From Haemonchus contortus (lineage: Eukaryota; Nematoda; Chromadorea; Rhabditida; Trichostrongylidae): 64,000 bases of DNA. Positions 22,501 through 32,474 of the stretch are shown here, piece after piece (position 1 is the stretch's first letter; each line of letters opens with the position of its first letter). The notes beneath the pieces are model-generated. The model saw nothing but the letters and a program-made list of their open reading frames with translations. It was not told the DNA's origin and searched no databases. The position numbers and the translations under genes were made by a program. Where the stretch lies: contig LS997562.1 of NCBI GenBank assembly GCA_000469685.2, positions 41,430,345 to 41,494,344 of the forward strand, given 5' to 3'.

Positions 22501-25500
22501 GTTTCGTGTTTATTGCAGTCTCCACTTGCTTGGTTTTTATTATTCGGATCGCGTCTGGCACTCACTCGTACAGGCATCTCAGTGAACTGGAAAGGATCAT
22601 ATGCTATCATCTCATACACTTCAAACAAGGCATAATCCTTGTTGGCAGTTGGCAAGCTCAGGACTAGTCTAATTTTGGCTTCCTCATGAGCTCTTGAATT
22701 TATGCGTTCATTGTATGAGAAGCTGCTCTACACTGCGATCGAGTACATGTATGCATAATCAAATGCATTTGTTTTTTCGGATTCTTACGCTTATAGGGAA
22801 TGTGCTAGTAGGCGAATTACGATCTTTAGGACATAAATCTTAACAACTCGGTAGCTGATCTTGTCCCAATAGCGGGTAAGGGTGTAAAGAATGCTTTCTC
22901 AAAGAAGAAGCCAGAAAACGGGAGAGCGCCTGATTCCTTCTTTACACCCAAGATCAGGAGAACATTTCAAATAAGAGCTGCGTGCGTGCCGAAACAGACG
23001 GAGATGTCATTTAATACAACTAAGTAAGTCATAGGGTGCTACGAGATATCTAACCGGGAACTCTTGTACGGCTGCCTCTATGGTTTCACCCGTGAAATCT
23101 CCCCTGCAGCACTGGTTCCTTTTTTACAGTCAGAGGGGAAAGGGCATAAGGTACACGAATGAGATGTCGTCAGAAATGAGTGGGAGGACCCGCATTTGGG
23201 AAGGATGAGGCTGATGTCGGGCAGCAATGCAATCCATTCAGGCACAGAATTGATTTCATTTTTTCTGAGGTCATTTCTCTACACTAAGATCCGCTTACTA
23301 CAATTATGTCCCGTCGACACGTCTATTAAGAGGCGGAGCTTCGCACGTGGGCATAACTTCTGTACTGGCAATGATGACAATTGAAGGCTTTCGATAAAAA
23401 TAAATAGGGTACTCACTTGCCCGACAAGATTTCTAAATTCTGTTAAGTTTTCAAAATCTTCAACTCTGACGGCATATCCATGTGGGAGGAGCTTTAAAAT
23501 TGGCTCGAATTAGAGATGTATTTGCTGGATGTATGCATTTAGAGTGATTGAGAATTTTTGAGCAAAGATGACCAGTGAAGATACTTAGAAGGGTAGCTTA
23601 CATCGCAAAATCTATTCAACTTAACAACATCGGCATTAAATTCACTTCCTTCCACTGCATGAACTAATCCATAGTAAACATATGGACGCACGTAGCCATT
23701 CTTTTCGGGCACGTAAAGATGAGGAATATGAAGTTGTTCGTAGATGGTCCCTTCTTCCTTGTCCGTCTCCATGGCTGAAATTGGTCTTGTTTTAGTGGAT
23801 ACAGTATATTATTCGGAACTGATAGTTTTATTCCCCTTCTAAGCCATTTCCACTGGCTGCTGTTTCATGCTACTTTAATTTTACACACATCACCGTACCG
23901 TAAGGTGAAATGATATAACTACATGCTGCCCCAGCTAATATATCTTATTTGAAGTTATTGGGACTATCGTCAGCATGAAGCAGAGATCAGATCGTGGCGT
24001 AATCTTAGATCCTATCCATCTGGAGTTTCTTTCCCCACACTATCATGAGCATTTTATTTATAGGCTTTTTATTTGTTGATTTTTCATTATCAAGATATGA
24101 TGTCATTCTATTATATCATTTAGTATCATTCCTAAATTATGGGCTTCGTGTCAGAAGAGTAAACCTACCAGGTGGACTGAGGAATGGTGAAGAGAGTTTC
24201 GTCAGAATGGGGACATGAGACATGAGTTTATTTCCAACAAAGTATCGATCAAATCACTCGATCGAATCCCATACTCGCGAAGCAGAAAAGGGAGTGAGCT
24301 GTTAAGCTCGAAATAGTCCCTTACTCTATATGGAAATGTTCTCGAACACTATGATAATCCAAAACCTTGAGGGGTCGATTTTGATTTCATCTACACTGAT
24401 CTATTGCCCACTTAGTTTGGAACTATTGAAGTCTTCGGAGACTCGTTTTCCCGCCGTAGACTACGTCGCACGTATTGATAAATTGGATTTACATTCGATA
24501 TAGAGGTTAGCTTGTCGAGAACACAAGAATGAATTGAATTCTCTTCGATCCCCATAAATGGCGGTTCCTATTCTGATGCCATCCAATCCTCCCTTTTCCA
24601 GACGCAACTTGACAGGAGAGCTTGCGGCATTAGCTTCGTAGCCTGTAATGGTATTCCTGTATAGATGCATGAAGTTATTTATTTCGACCTTAGCATTTGC
24701 CCTCAAAGAGGCAGAAATTAGCGTATTTGAAATCTCAAATACAAGCTCAAATTAATCAGTCCACGATAAATGTGGGGTAGCTATTATATAGATTATATAG
24801 ATAAGACGAATAATGGAAGTGATAGGTCTAAATAGAGCAAACGTGGCAAAGAAAGGAGAAAAAATGTAAAATTAACGAATGGCCGAGAATGACAAAAATT
24901 GAATGAAATTCATGGAATACGGCTGTCCGAGTGTGTGTGCCATTGCTTACAGTTGGCCACAATAAGATGCCTGTGTGCATCATGTGCGTCCCGATGCGAA
25001 TGATGTAACTCTAAAGCCTCTACACTGTCGTGAAAACTCGTCCGCCTCGTGTATATGCGTCGGCTAAGCCGGTTTTGGGGCCATAGTATGCCCTATTTAG
25101 GCAGCCTTACTACTCATAAGCGTTCATCGAGTATCCCTTTTAATTACAGGTTCATTCCGAAGAGCAAGCCCAATGCCCATTTTAATTGTGTACCGTGCCT
25201 TTAGTGGTTCCCTGACCAACCAGTGTTTTGTTTTGAAGAAGTTTTTGCTGGTTAGAATGGTGATTTCCCCGAATAAACTAATCTGTACGTGTCATAGCTT
25301 GCACGCTATTCCTTAAATTTTTTAAAATTTATTTATGGAATCAGCGATTGATGTTTGAGAAAGTGTAACATTGCGTAAGAACTCTATGTTACTGATAGGA
25401 CCTTCAAACATTGGCCTTCGATCTCGTACAGGACGAAGATGTACGGCAGTTTCTCCAATATTGCCCACCCACACCTCTTTGTGTCGCTCACCAAACACAG

Positions 25501-27849
25501 CTGAAACATGGGTTATATCGGAGACCCATGAATTTTTGGGTTTTTCGAGATGTCTGAGCACTTAGTTGCCTTATGAAAACCTTAGTCTCTGAATATATTC
25601 GGGCCTTAACAAGCTCAAGAAGATAAGCCAGCGCAAGGGCAAGTTGGTATTCAAGCTGTCCAAAAAATGTTCGTTATCAAAGTTTTGAGTCTCGCGAAGG
25701 GTTCAAATTGGTTGCTAATCGGCTTAGTCTATGAAAAAGGGAAGCTATCTGTTCCAGGGACAAAGTGACAAGAAGTGAGTCTGCGTCTGATATACTAGGC
25801 GCCACTGGTTACCGCCCCCTTACTTTCGGTCGTGCCCAACCGGGAGCTCATTTCCGTGTCGGGTGAAAACAGAAAAAATTTGAGGTAAGAGAGATCTGGA
25901 TCATTCCAGACCGCAAACGATCAGCTACTAAAGTGTAAAAGAGTTGACTAAATCCGATTTTGGGATGTGCCAAGCATTCGACTTCTATTCAAAGTTGTAG
26001 TGACGGTCTGGATGCGTATTTGGGCCATGCCTGTGGAGGAAAACCGACGTAAAATTGGTGTTTTTATCCTCTTAGATGAGTCTGGTGTCAATTCGCTGGC
26101 CCCGTCGAAGAAGGAAGGAAATGGAGCCTTGTTGGCTTGGGTGACTAGCGATCTTCGATTCGATCCCCGGACCATGAGTGGGTGATTGTGCGCCATTTGA
26201 TCCATCATTACCTCCGCTCATTTCCATACCGATTTTTTGAAAAAAGCAGCCAAATTGAAAATGCTGTTACCGGCAACCCATTTGATCTCTTCAAGGCTTT
26301 GAATCACATGTAATTTATAGCGCTCTCTGCCACACGCTTTTCTATGATATCTCCTGCCATGAGATTTGACGAGAAAACAATAGCCAAGAAATTCTTCTTC
26401 ATGTGGTTGACAATAGAAAGCCTTGTCTGGAACGATATAAATTGTTTTTGGGTTCAATTTCCTTGATAAAACCTAATCTTATAATAGTATAACAGCACTT
26501 GCATTGCTTTCGCAGCCATTACCGCCCACCATGGACGAGTTCGAGGGGACGTTGCGGCCCGCACCACGAGACAACTAGCTAAAAATTGTCGCGCTACAGT
26601 AGGTCCTACCACCTTTCTCTGGTAGCAGTGCAAGGCATAATAGTCGCTGCATAGGGACAATAGGAACAAGGAATGGGTAGAACGGGACAGGGATTGTGTC
26701 TCCAGTCCTGCACTGTGGCATGAACAGGGGCAAATATAGGTTCGAATAAAGGCTACCTTCCACTCCGCTTTTCAGAGGTGCATCTCTCAGACTCCCTTTC
26801 CCTGGCCCACCATTACGACCCCGCTCCTACCGTTTTGCTTATTTGTTCAGCTCATTAAACGAAGAATGAAGGATAGGGGAGGGGTGAGGGACAGGGTGGA
26901 AGTGAAGGCTTCCTCCACCCTAGAAAACTCCTCAACGGGCTCTTGGCCATGGTTAGAAGTTCCGACAAACAGTAATTCAGTAACTGCCAAAACGTACCGT
27001 ATACACATTGAGTTGGATATCCTTCGGTAACTTTAATAATAGTGAAGGGAGAAACAGCCCTACACAACTTTAATGCTGTATTGCTATTTGTTGTAATATT
27101 GAGCTTTAATACACAAGTTGTTGAATCCTGTAAGATAGCCATACCAGTTATTGGGTGATGCTTCCTCTTCAAGCCTAATGATTAATTTGTGTTACTGAAA
27201 GTGCAAACTGCACGGGAATGGCCGGCCCCTTTTTGAGATGCGGTACGGAGCGGCATCAGCGAAGTCATTTGTTATGGCTACACCATTTGAATAATTTAAT
27301 TAACTTTGAAAAAAACAATCATTCATGTTGAAAGGATCGCTCGAAGGGGTACACTTCCGAAGCTCATATGATGGATCGCGGGGCCATACGATCTACATTC
27401 GAGTGTCATATCCTTATAGAAAATCCGATGCAACCACTAAGCAGCTCTATAAAAATCCTTTCCGAGGCAAAGGGAGTTTGTTTGAGGTGGCTTGGATTCG
27501 AGCCCCGACACCCTTCAGGGAGTACGTCTCCAACGCGTAGGTTACTCTCTTCGTATTAAAGCACGTTTGGGAAGGCTTTTGCTCATCCTTTAGAAAAGAC
27601 AGGAGGTCTCTTCGTTAAAGGGATTTCTTCTCGTATAAGAATCATTTCAAGAAGTTAAAATGCACTCACAGTCAGTTTTGCTTTTCCAAATTGAAGTGGT
27701 TTTAAGCATAAGCGAGTGAAGAAGTCTAAAGTCAAAGATTCATTGAACTCTTCAACTTTTTGCAGAATTCGATTTGACATACCTGCTCCTATAAGTTGTT
27801 TTATAAGCACCAAAATGAGTAATGAGAAGAGTTTGGGATTTGTTGACAT
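15756..27849 (-). CDS. Secreted CTLD-CTLD-mucin-VWA protein, copy 2 (in-frame stop in VWA exon)
   Basis: The coding exons are 27849-27670, 27127-26998, 26426-26271, 25500-25393, 24642-24472, 23774-23602, 23491-23417, 22637-22443, 21942-21804, 21347-20635, 19500-19399, 18743-18622, 18549-18465, 16824-16654, 16581-16438 and 15839-15756. Every exon length and phase equals copy 1 (916 codons). The signal peptide here is open. In exon 14 the fifth codon is TAA (16812-16810) where copy 1 has AAA. That would end the protein after residue 787, removing the last MIDAS Asp. An in-frame acceptor downstream in the same exon (ATTCAG|AAAGAG) would bypass it with loss of 12 residues. Expected to be secreted; ligand unknown. 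Not assigned to a named clec gene. Confidence 0.8.
16240..16380. repeat. TTTA/TTTC microsatellite-like tract in last intron of copy 2
   Basis: A run of TTTA units lies at 16300-16370 within a pyrimidine-rich intron. It is homologous to the shorter tract at 3120-3230. Confidence 0.7.
19959..20354. mobile_element. Non-autonomous inverted-repeat element (MITE) in intron 10 of copy 2
   Basis: About 376 bases are inserted relative to copy 1 (empty site near 6683-6692). The insert is flanked by the 10-base direct repeat caatttatcc at 19959-19968 and 20345-20354. Its ends are inverted: GGGTAACGGAACTTCTCCCC on the left, and GGTCCGGGAACTTCTCCCC on the right read in reverse. No transposase ORF is present. 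Target duplications of 9-10 bases and GGG tips suggest a Mutator-like affiliation, but that is inference. Confidence 0.8.
20635..21347 (-). CDS. Copy 2 exon 10: Thr-rich mucin-like linker and Cys segment
   Basis: The exon has the same 713-base length as in copy 1. The Thr-rich stretch is identical to copy 1 at the DNA level down to about 20869, despite being low-complexity sequence that normally drifts in length. The Cys-containing 76-residue end differs from copy 1 at only a few codons (PEIKKEEEE versus PKIKKEEED; NDE versus NEE). Confidence 0.85.
21804..23774 (-). CDS. Copy 2 exons 6-9: second C-type-lectin-like domain
   Basis: The exons are 23774-23602, 23491-23417, 22637-22443 and 21942-21804, residues about 249-442. 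METDKEEGTIYEQLHIPHLY starts the region, and LWADGYPKN with MARLPVICAYG closes the fold. Exon 8 begins at an AACAAG acceptor. Exon 9 is identical to copy 1 over nearly its whole length, at the edge of the homogenised tract. Confidence 0.75.
24472..27127 (-). CDS. Copy 2 exons 2-5: N-terminal region and first C-type-lectin-like domain
   Basis: The exons are 27127-26998, 26426-26271, 25500-25393 and 24642-24472, residues about 61-248. Lectin signatures are the same as in copy 1 with few replacements (FYCQPHEEEFLGYC, HVIQSLEEIKWVA, EVWVGNIGETAVH, GDRREFNSFLCSRQ). All cysteines seen in copy 1 are kept. No EPN/QPD sugar-binding motif is visible. Confidence 0.75.
27670..27849 (-). CDS. Copy 2 exon 1: signal peptide and N-terminal region
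   Basis: ATG follows TTTTTTCAG|TTAA. The first 22 residues form a signal peptide (MSTNPKLFSLLILVLI core, cleavage likely near IGAG). The open frame runs 60 codons through KVEEFNESLTLDFFTRLCLK to a GTGAGT donor, phase 0. This copy shows the intact form of the exon that is interrupted in copy 1. Confidence 0.8.
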
Positions 27850-27862
27850 TTAACTGAAAAAA
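27850..27862 (-). promoter_or_regulatory. 3' splice acceptor just upstream of copy 2 start codon
   Basis: On the minus strand the sequence is CCTTTTTTCAG|TTAA-ATG, conserved with copy 1. It is the likely spliced-leader acceptor. Confidence 0.6.
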
Positions 27863-28187
27863 GGTGATCGACATAGTACACATAGCTATTCAGTAAAAAG
27901 TCTGTCTACGTCAAGAGGGAGTTGATGCCGGTCCGTTTGAGTTTGGTTCAGATCTAGGTTTAATAATTATAAGGATCACTCGGGTTTGAGCGAACTGGAC
28001 CCCATATAAGTTTTTTTTTTCTGATCGAACTTTCGTATTCTTTTTTCTTTCCTTCTACCTATTTAACATACTGGCAGCGGTTAACGACTAATTTTCTCGC
28101 TCTAAGAGAGGAAGTTGCCACAAATTCTTGCTCATGGCCCCATTCAAAGCTAGATCTCAGTTGTCGGCCCAAACTCGCTGTCGGATG

Positions 28188-28480
28188 TGTCCTGTGGTAG
28201 GCTCCTTTCATAGAGAGTAACAACACCTAGAAATAGCTGCAAAACTCAGAACAGCGCAGACTTTTGCTCGATCAGAGAAGGAAAGTTTCATTGTAATGAT
28301 AGAAAGCCGTAGACAGAGCAGGAATGGAAGATGGAGCTCTTCAGGTCATTTGCATGTTATGTGCAAGCACAGGGACAGGGAATTCTCTTGTATTTTCGTC
28401 TCCTCGATTCTTGGTTATCTTGAGCTCTTTCCTGGTAGCCTACTAAATGATACGTCTTGAGCGCATCAGCTGTTTCTGCT
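28188..28480. other. Upstream flank of unit 2, nothing recognised
   Basis: This is unique-looking sequence just beyond the duplication edge. No splice-flanked open frame or repeat was recognised. Confidence 0.5.
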
Positions 28481-28960
28481 GCATCTTTAACTCACCTCCA
28501 GAGTCCCCACCTTCACCCATTTTTTGCTTCTCCTGTTCAGAACTGATCAGAATTAATACCGAGCCGTATCAGGATTCGCTGTACTTGCCAGTCGCCTGCA
28601 GGTCCTTTCTGCTGTTTTCTGGTATTATTTTGGCCTCCCCTAAGCCTTGATCATCTCTCGCCAATCTCGTTCAGAGCTCCTAGTGGTCGCTTACCTTAGC
28701 GCTGCTCTCCAATCTTCAGCTGAATGAGGGATTTCAACCGCCCTGACGTCTTCGTTACTGATCCGATCCGCAGATCCATCAGAGCATCCTTATTTCAGGG
28801 GGTTAAAGCTGTCCACCTTTCATCTTGTATTCTACTCGATCCCGCCAGTCTACGTTAGCTCTCTAGTCTCGGCAAAGACATTTCGTTATCGAGGTTTGGA
28901 TTGCGAAGTCATCAGCTAGGGCACCATTGCCTTGATACAGTCCATCTTCCACCGTCTGTT
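28480..28960 (-). mobile_element. Degenerate LINE (RTE-like) 3' fragment
   Basis: The minus-strand translation around 28800-28730 gives EIRML-WICG followed closely by RISNEDVRAVE, with stops and frameshifts. This recalls the conserved 'RMLRW..G....D+I.NEDVR' C-terminal block of nematode RTE-type non-LTR retrotransposons. A WREMIKA-like segment follows at about 28660. No intact reverse transcriptase is present. The assignment rests on recognising these short blocks only. Confidence 0.45.
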
Positions 28961-29205
28961 CAGCAACTTCAGCATTCCATGATCCCAGTCATAAGGACGT
29001 ATCAGTAGCCGATTTCACCCTCGTACATGGTTTCACGATTCACCGGCTATGAACTGTTTCCAGCTAATAGTCGGAAACCCGAAGCATGCATGAGGAACCC
29101 TCCTAGACTGCAGGTCGTCACATGCCATCACTGTCGATGTACCGAACCTAGACCGGTTAGTTGTGCCAGGATCGTCTGGCCTTATCAATGCTGTACGATG
29201 AATCC

Positions 29206-29296
29206 GCACCATCACGGGAAAGTGGATTCAAACTATTTTCCTTTTTCTTTTCATGAGGAAAGGAAAGTAGTTTGAATGCACTTTTCCGTGATAGTG
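29206..29296. repeat. Imperfect 38-base inverted repeat (hairpin)
   Basis: Arms at 29206-29243 and 29259-29296 pair at 34 of 38 positions around a 15-base loop. The right end runs into two near-copies of gatagtgattaagttc (29291-29327). Confidence 0.8.
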
Positions 29297-29327
29297 ATTA
29301 AGTTCGGATAATGATAGTGATTAAGTT

Positions 29328-30448
29328 CTTGTTCATTGGGTTAGAGCCTACGCTTAAACTCTCCCTTTCACTCACCCACTCACATCAGTGTCCAGTGACA
29401 GGATGAAGGAATATCTGGGTTCACTCTATCCTTCTGAGTGTATTGTACCGCCAGCGTTACCTTTTTGTATATTGTATTATTTTGTGGATCTGCTTTCAGA
29501 CTAGCGCTCGATCCAACTTCCCACATACATAAGGAGAGTTATCGATTTTGCGCTCGTATTATCGCCATATAGAGCATTTTCGATTTTCTGTATTATTGCT
29601 GTTGCAAGGCAGCTTTCATACTGCAGTTTTTTACCTCCGTGGTCTCCTTAATCTCCTTAATCTACGGTATCCATCTTCATCGTCAGTCTTTTGTTAATGG
29701 TAGCTGCGACTCAGGGCCCTAGTGCTCGATGCTTGTCCTCTGTCCCAACGAAATCTATCATCGCGACATTAGATCGCCCATTTTCCTTCCCAAGTTAGCA
29801 AACAGGACTTTTGGGAGGGATAAGGTGAAAGCGGAATTCCGGAGGAAGACCTTTGACGCGTCATGTGATGTGTGTGGGGGACGGATGAAGCTAACTCACC
29901 ACTTTTATTCACTAACTAACTGCAAATGAAGCAACCCTCCTACCGCTGAAGATGATTTCTGTGATAGGCAGATCGGTTTGATCAAATCGAAGAAAGCATG
30001 CTGAAAAATATGTCGACAACATGGGTATGATTCATTACGCTTATTTAGTCGGACTCAAAGACCTCGAGGCATGCTCGAACTGCTAAAGATTGTTCAGCAC
30101 CAGCCTATAAGATCCTGGCAGGGTCTCAGTGGACCCCTTCTCCATGGTTTTACTACTGCCAATCGCTCACAATTTGAATCTTCTTGGTTCAAAAGAATAC
30201 GCCATGACTTTTTCTTACCTGAAAACTTTCATCAAAAACAACTTGAAGTAAATCCCCGTCGAACAACCAGTGTTTGTTTTCGTACGGATGTGAACCAAAT
30301 CGCCTTTCGGTTCGAAATACATCCGGGTCAGGAGCTGAACGGGTCACCTTCCTCTGGTTTTTATACTTAAATTTGAAGAATGATGAACGGCATCCTTCTT
30401 TTGGTAATCATGCCAGCCTCCCTTGCTTTAAAGCTCAAGGGACGCGAA
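29328..30448. other. Repeat-rich intergenic DNA, no gene recognised
   Basis: Open frames at 29729-29929 and 30071-30370 are short, have no family resemblance and are not bordered by convincing splice sites. I could not assign this stretch. Confidence 0.4.
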
Positions 30449-31533
30449 CTTAGGAAGGGGTGTGCGAATATTTTTTCGATCACACCTAATCAAGCTCGCC
30501 TCGCACCTAGGCGCGAAGTGACCTTAGTTAGGTGCGAAGACTGCGCTATAATTATGCTCCCGCACTCGCTACTAATCGAGTTAAACCTTGTCAACTAAAG
30601 AGAATAATGACAGTTTGAAAATGGAGTTTCTCTTTGAAGAAAAATGAGTTTTTCAAAAAGAAAACTTCCAATATCAATTCCAACGGTTTTGAGGGTTTTA
30701 TTTCCACGCATAACTAACAAATTTAATATATTTTCTGATTAAAGCTACTGCGATATGGGAGGCTGTCTGGGTAAAGGAAGCGTGTAGGGCGAAGGTTGCG
30801 ATTCGGGATCCAGCTGCATTGAAGGAGGCTGTGTAGACGCAGAACATCCGCAGAAATTATTTTGTAATGCTGGGGCTTCCGGAGCAAAAGTGAAAAGCTC
30901 GGACAGTGGAGGAAATGGGCCACATGGACCGTGCACTCCTAAATAGTTTGGAGCGGGATGACACCCTGTAAGATCATCAAAATAGCACGGTGCGCCTCTA
31001 GAATACATGGTAAGCAGAATTTAGCCTGAAGACTTGCTATATGCCGTAAAACTGTGAAACCGGTTTGAATAGTGAGCCGTAGAGCATTCAGTAACCTATC
31101 AATGAACAGTAGTCCCAATATTAGACAACTCTAGAGAACTACTTCGCTTCTGTAAGGGTTGCTTGATATGGCAAATAAGCGAAAATACCGAAGAAAATGA
31201 AGTGAACTGAACTGTTTCACCCATTTACCAGGAAATTGAAATAAAATATAGTGAACTTATTTTTTATGCGTGGAAGTAAAACTCTCAAAACCGTTGAAGT
31301 TGATATTGGAACTTTTTCTTCCAGAAAAAAACTCATTCTTTTCAACAAAAACTCCACTTTTTTTTAACTGTCGTTATCTTCTTTAGTTGACAAGTTTTAA
31401 CTCGATTAGTAGCGAGTGCGGGCAGCACAATTATAGGTAGTCTTCGCACCTAATTAAGGTCACTTCGCGCCTAGGTGCGAGGCGAGCTTGATTAGGTGTG
31501 ATCGAAAAAATATTCCCGTACCCCTTAGGAAGG
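30449..31533. mobile_element. Long-inverted-repeat DNA element (about 1.07 kb)
   Basis: The inverted arms, 30459-30713 and 31264-31523, are about 85-90% similar. They contain a shared internal block (gcacctaggcgcgaagtgac) and share tips GGTGTGCGAATATTTTTTCG and GGGTACGGGAATATTTTTTC. The element is flanked by the 10-base direct repeat cttaggaagg at 30449-30458 and 31524-31533. No transposase is encoded. The centre (30714-31263) is unique sequence with an 87-codon minus-strand ORF. Direct-repeat length and GGG-like tips match the MITE at 19959-20354. Confidence 0.8.
30745..31008 (-). CDS. 87-codon Pro/Cys-rich ORF enclosed by the inverted-repeat element
   Basis: The frame starts MYSRGAPCYFDDLTGCHPAP and ends LPRQPPISQ-stop, with balanced codon use and no low-complexity run. 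It contains six Cys, and Pro is frequent in its second half. A possible acceptor (GATCTTACAG) lies inside it, so it could be the last exon of a longer host gene rather than a free-standing ORF. I do not recognise the family. Its position between long inverted arms fits a captured host fragment, but expression is unproven. Confidence 0.3.
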   Translation of the reverse strand: MYSRGAPCYFDDLTGCHPAPNYLGVHGPCGPFPPLSELFTFAPEAPALQNNFCGCSASTQPPSMQLDPESQPSPYTLPLPRQPPISQ

Positions 31534-32474
31534 ACCATTTATTGGCCACTTTTTGCATTTTCGTACACCAGAACTACTGTATGTGGTTACTGTATTGGCC
31601 TAAACCGGTTTTTGAGGCGTCCGGAAGTAGCGGTTGATGTTCAGTCTGTTGACTGGTATGGCCAAATGTTTCACGGACGATATCAATCGCTATTTTACCT
31701 AAAACAACCACTCCCCTGCCTCATTTCCAATCGGGAACTCAGTATGTCCTCCGAAAAAATTTTCAGAAACTCGAACGGTTCGGAACGTGGTGTCTTCCCG
31801 GGAGCCGTATTGTTTTCACGGTTCACATTTCGGGGAGCAAGTCGAATATTTAACAAGGCTACCAGTAATTATGCAAATAGCACTTGCCAGACGAAAACAA
31901 TCGGCCAAGACGACTACCAGAAGTCAGCTAATTACTGATAACAAGACAATGATGGTGGCAGCTTCTTCAGTACATCAAGTGGCTACGTGACTGATTTAGT
32001 CGTTTGGGATTAGCGAGGGTCAGAGGTGGCACTGTGAACTCAATCAACACGGTAGTCAGATCGGATCGCGAGCGCGGACGACCACCGCCGCCGCGACCAC
32101 CCTGGCCATCTGTCGCGGCGACGTTGGGGATCGATCGTGGGAGAGAGTGTGCCGGAGGTCGAGTGCACAAGCCGACGCGAGACACACCCACACATACACA
32201 CACACACGGACAGACAACGGTACACACGCATCGTCTTCCCGACGCGTCGCCTGCCCAAATCGTCCTTCGTGGCCAGCCCCCAACTGAAATTGTGGAATTT
32301 CTCACCTACGACGTCAACGACCCCTCCCTAGCTACAAAGGGCAACAGGCAGTGGTGTCAGTGACGGCGGCTTTCATTAAACAGCAACTACTGGGATTTGA
32401 CGTCATAAATCTGGTCGGCTGCAAATCTGCCCTGTGCCACCGTCGAACTGGACCCCTACAATCCACAGTTGGCC
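31534..32474. promoter_or_regulatory. Upstream region of aha-1
   Basis: This is non-coding as far as I can tell. A GC-rich block at 32060-32290 (cgcgagcgcggacgaccacc and following) includes a short CA tract (32186-32208) and contrasts with the AT-rich flanks. It may hold promoter or 5'-UTR sequence. An acceptor-like AATCCACAG ends six bases before the ATG (TTGGCC-ATG), a possible spliced-leader site with a weak pyrimidine tract. Confidence 0.4.

Larger units (their letters stand above)
15463..28187. repeat. Tandem duplication unit 2 (12.7 kb)
   Basis: This is the second copy of the 12.4-kb unit, colinear with 2258-14638. It is longer mainly because of a MITE insertion at 19969-20354 and extra sequence near 26450-26610. 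Similarity to unit 1 ends at about 28187 (ctgtcggatgtgtcc), next to the point where unit 1 meets the Tc1-like element. Confidence 0.85.

Noticed and set aside
31498..31938. 146-codon plus-strand ORF starting in the inverted-repeat arm
   Set aside because: Begins inside a transposon arm, shows no domain and has no splice or start context.
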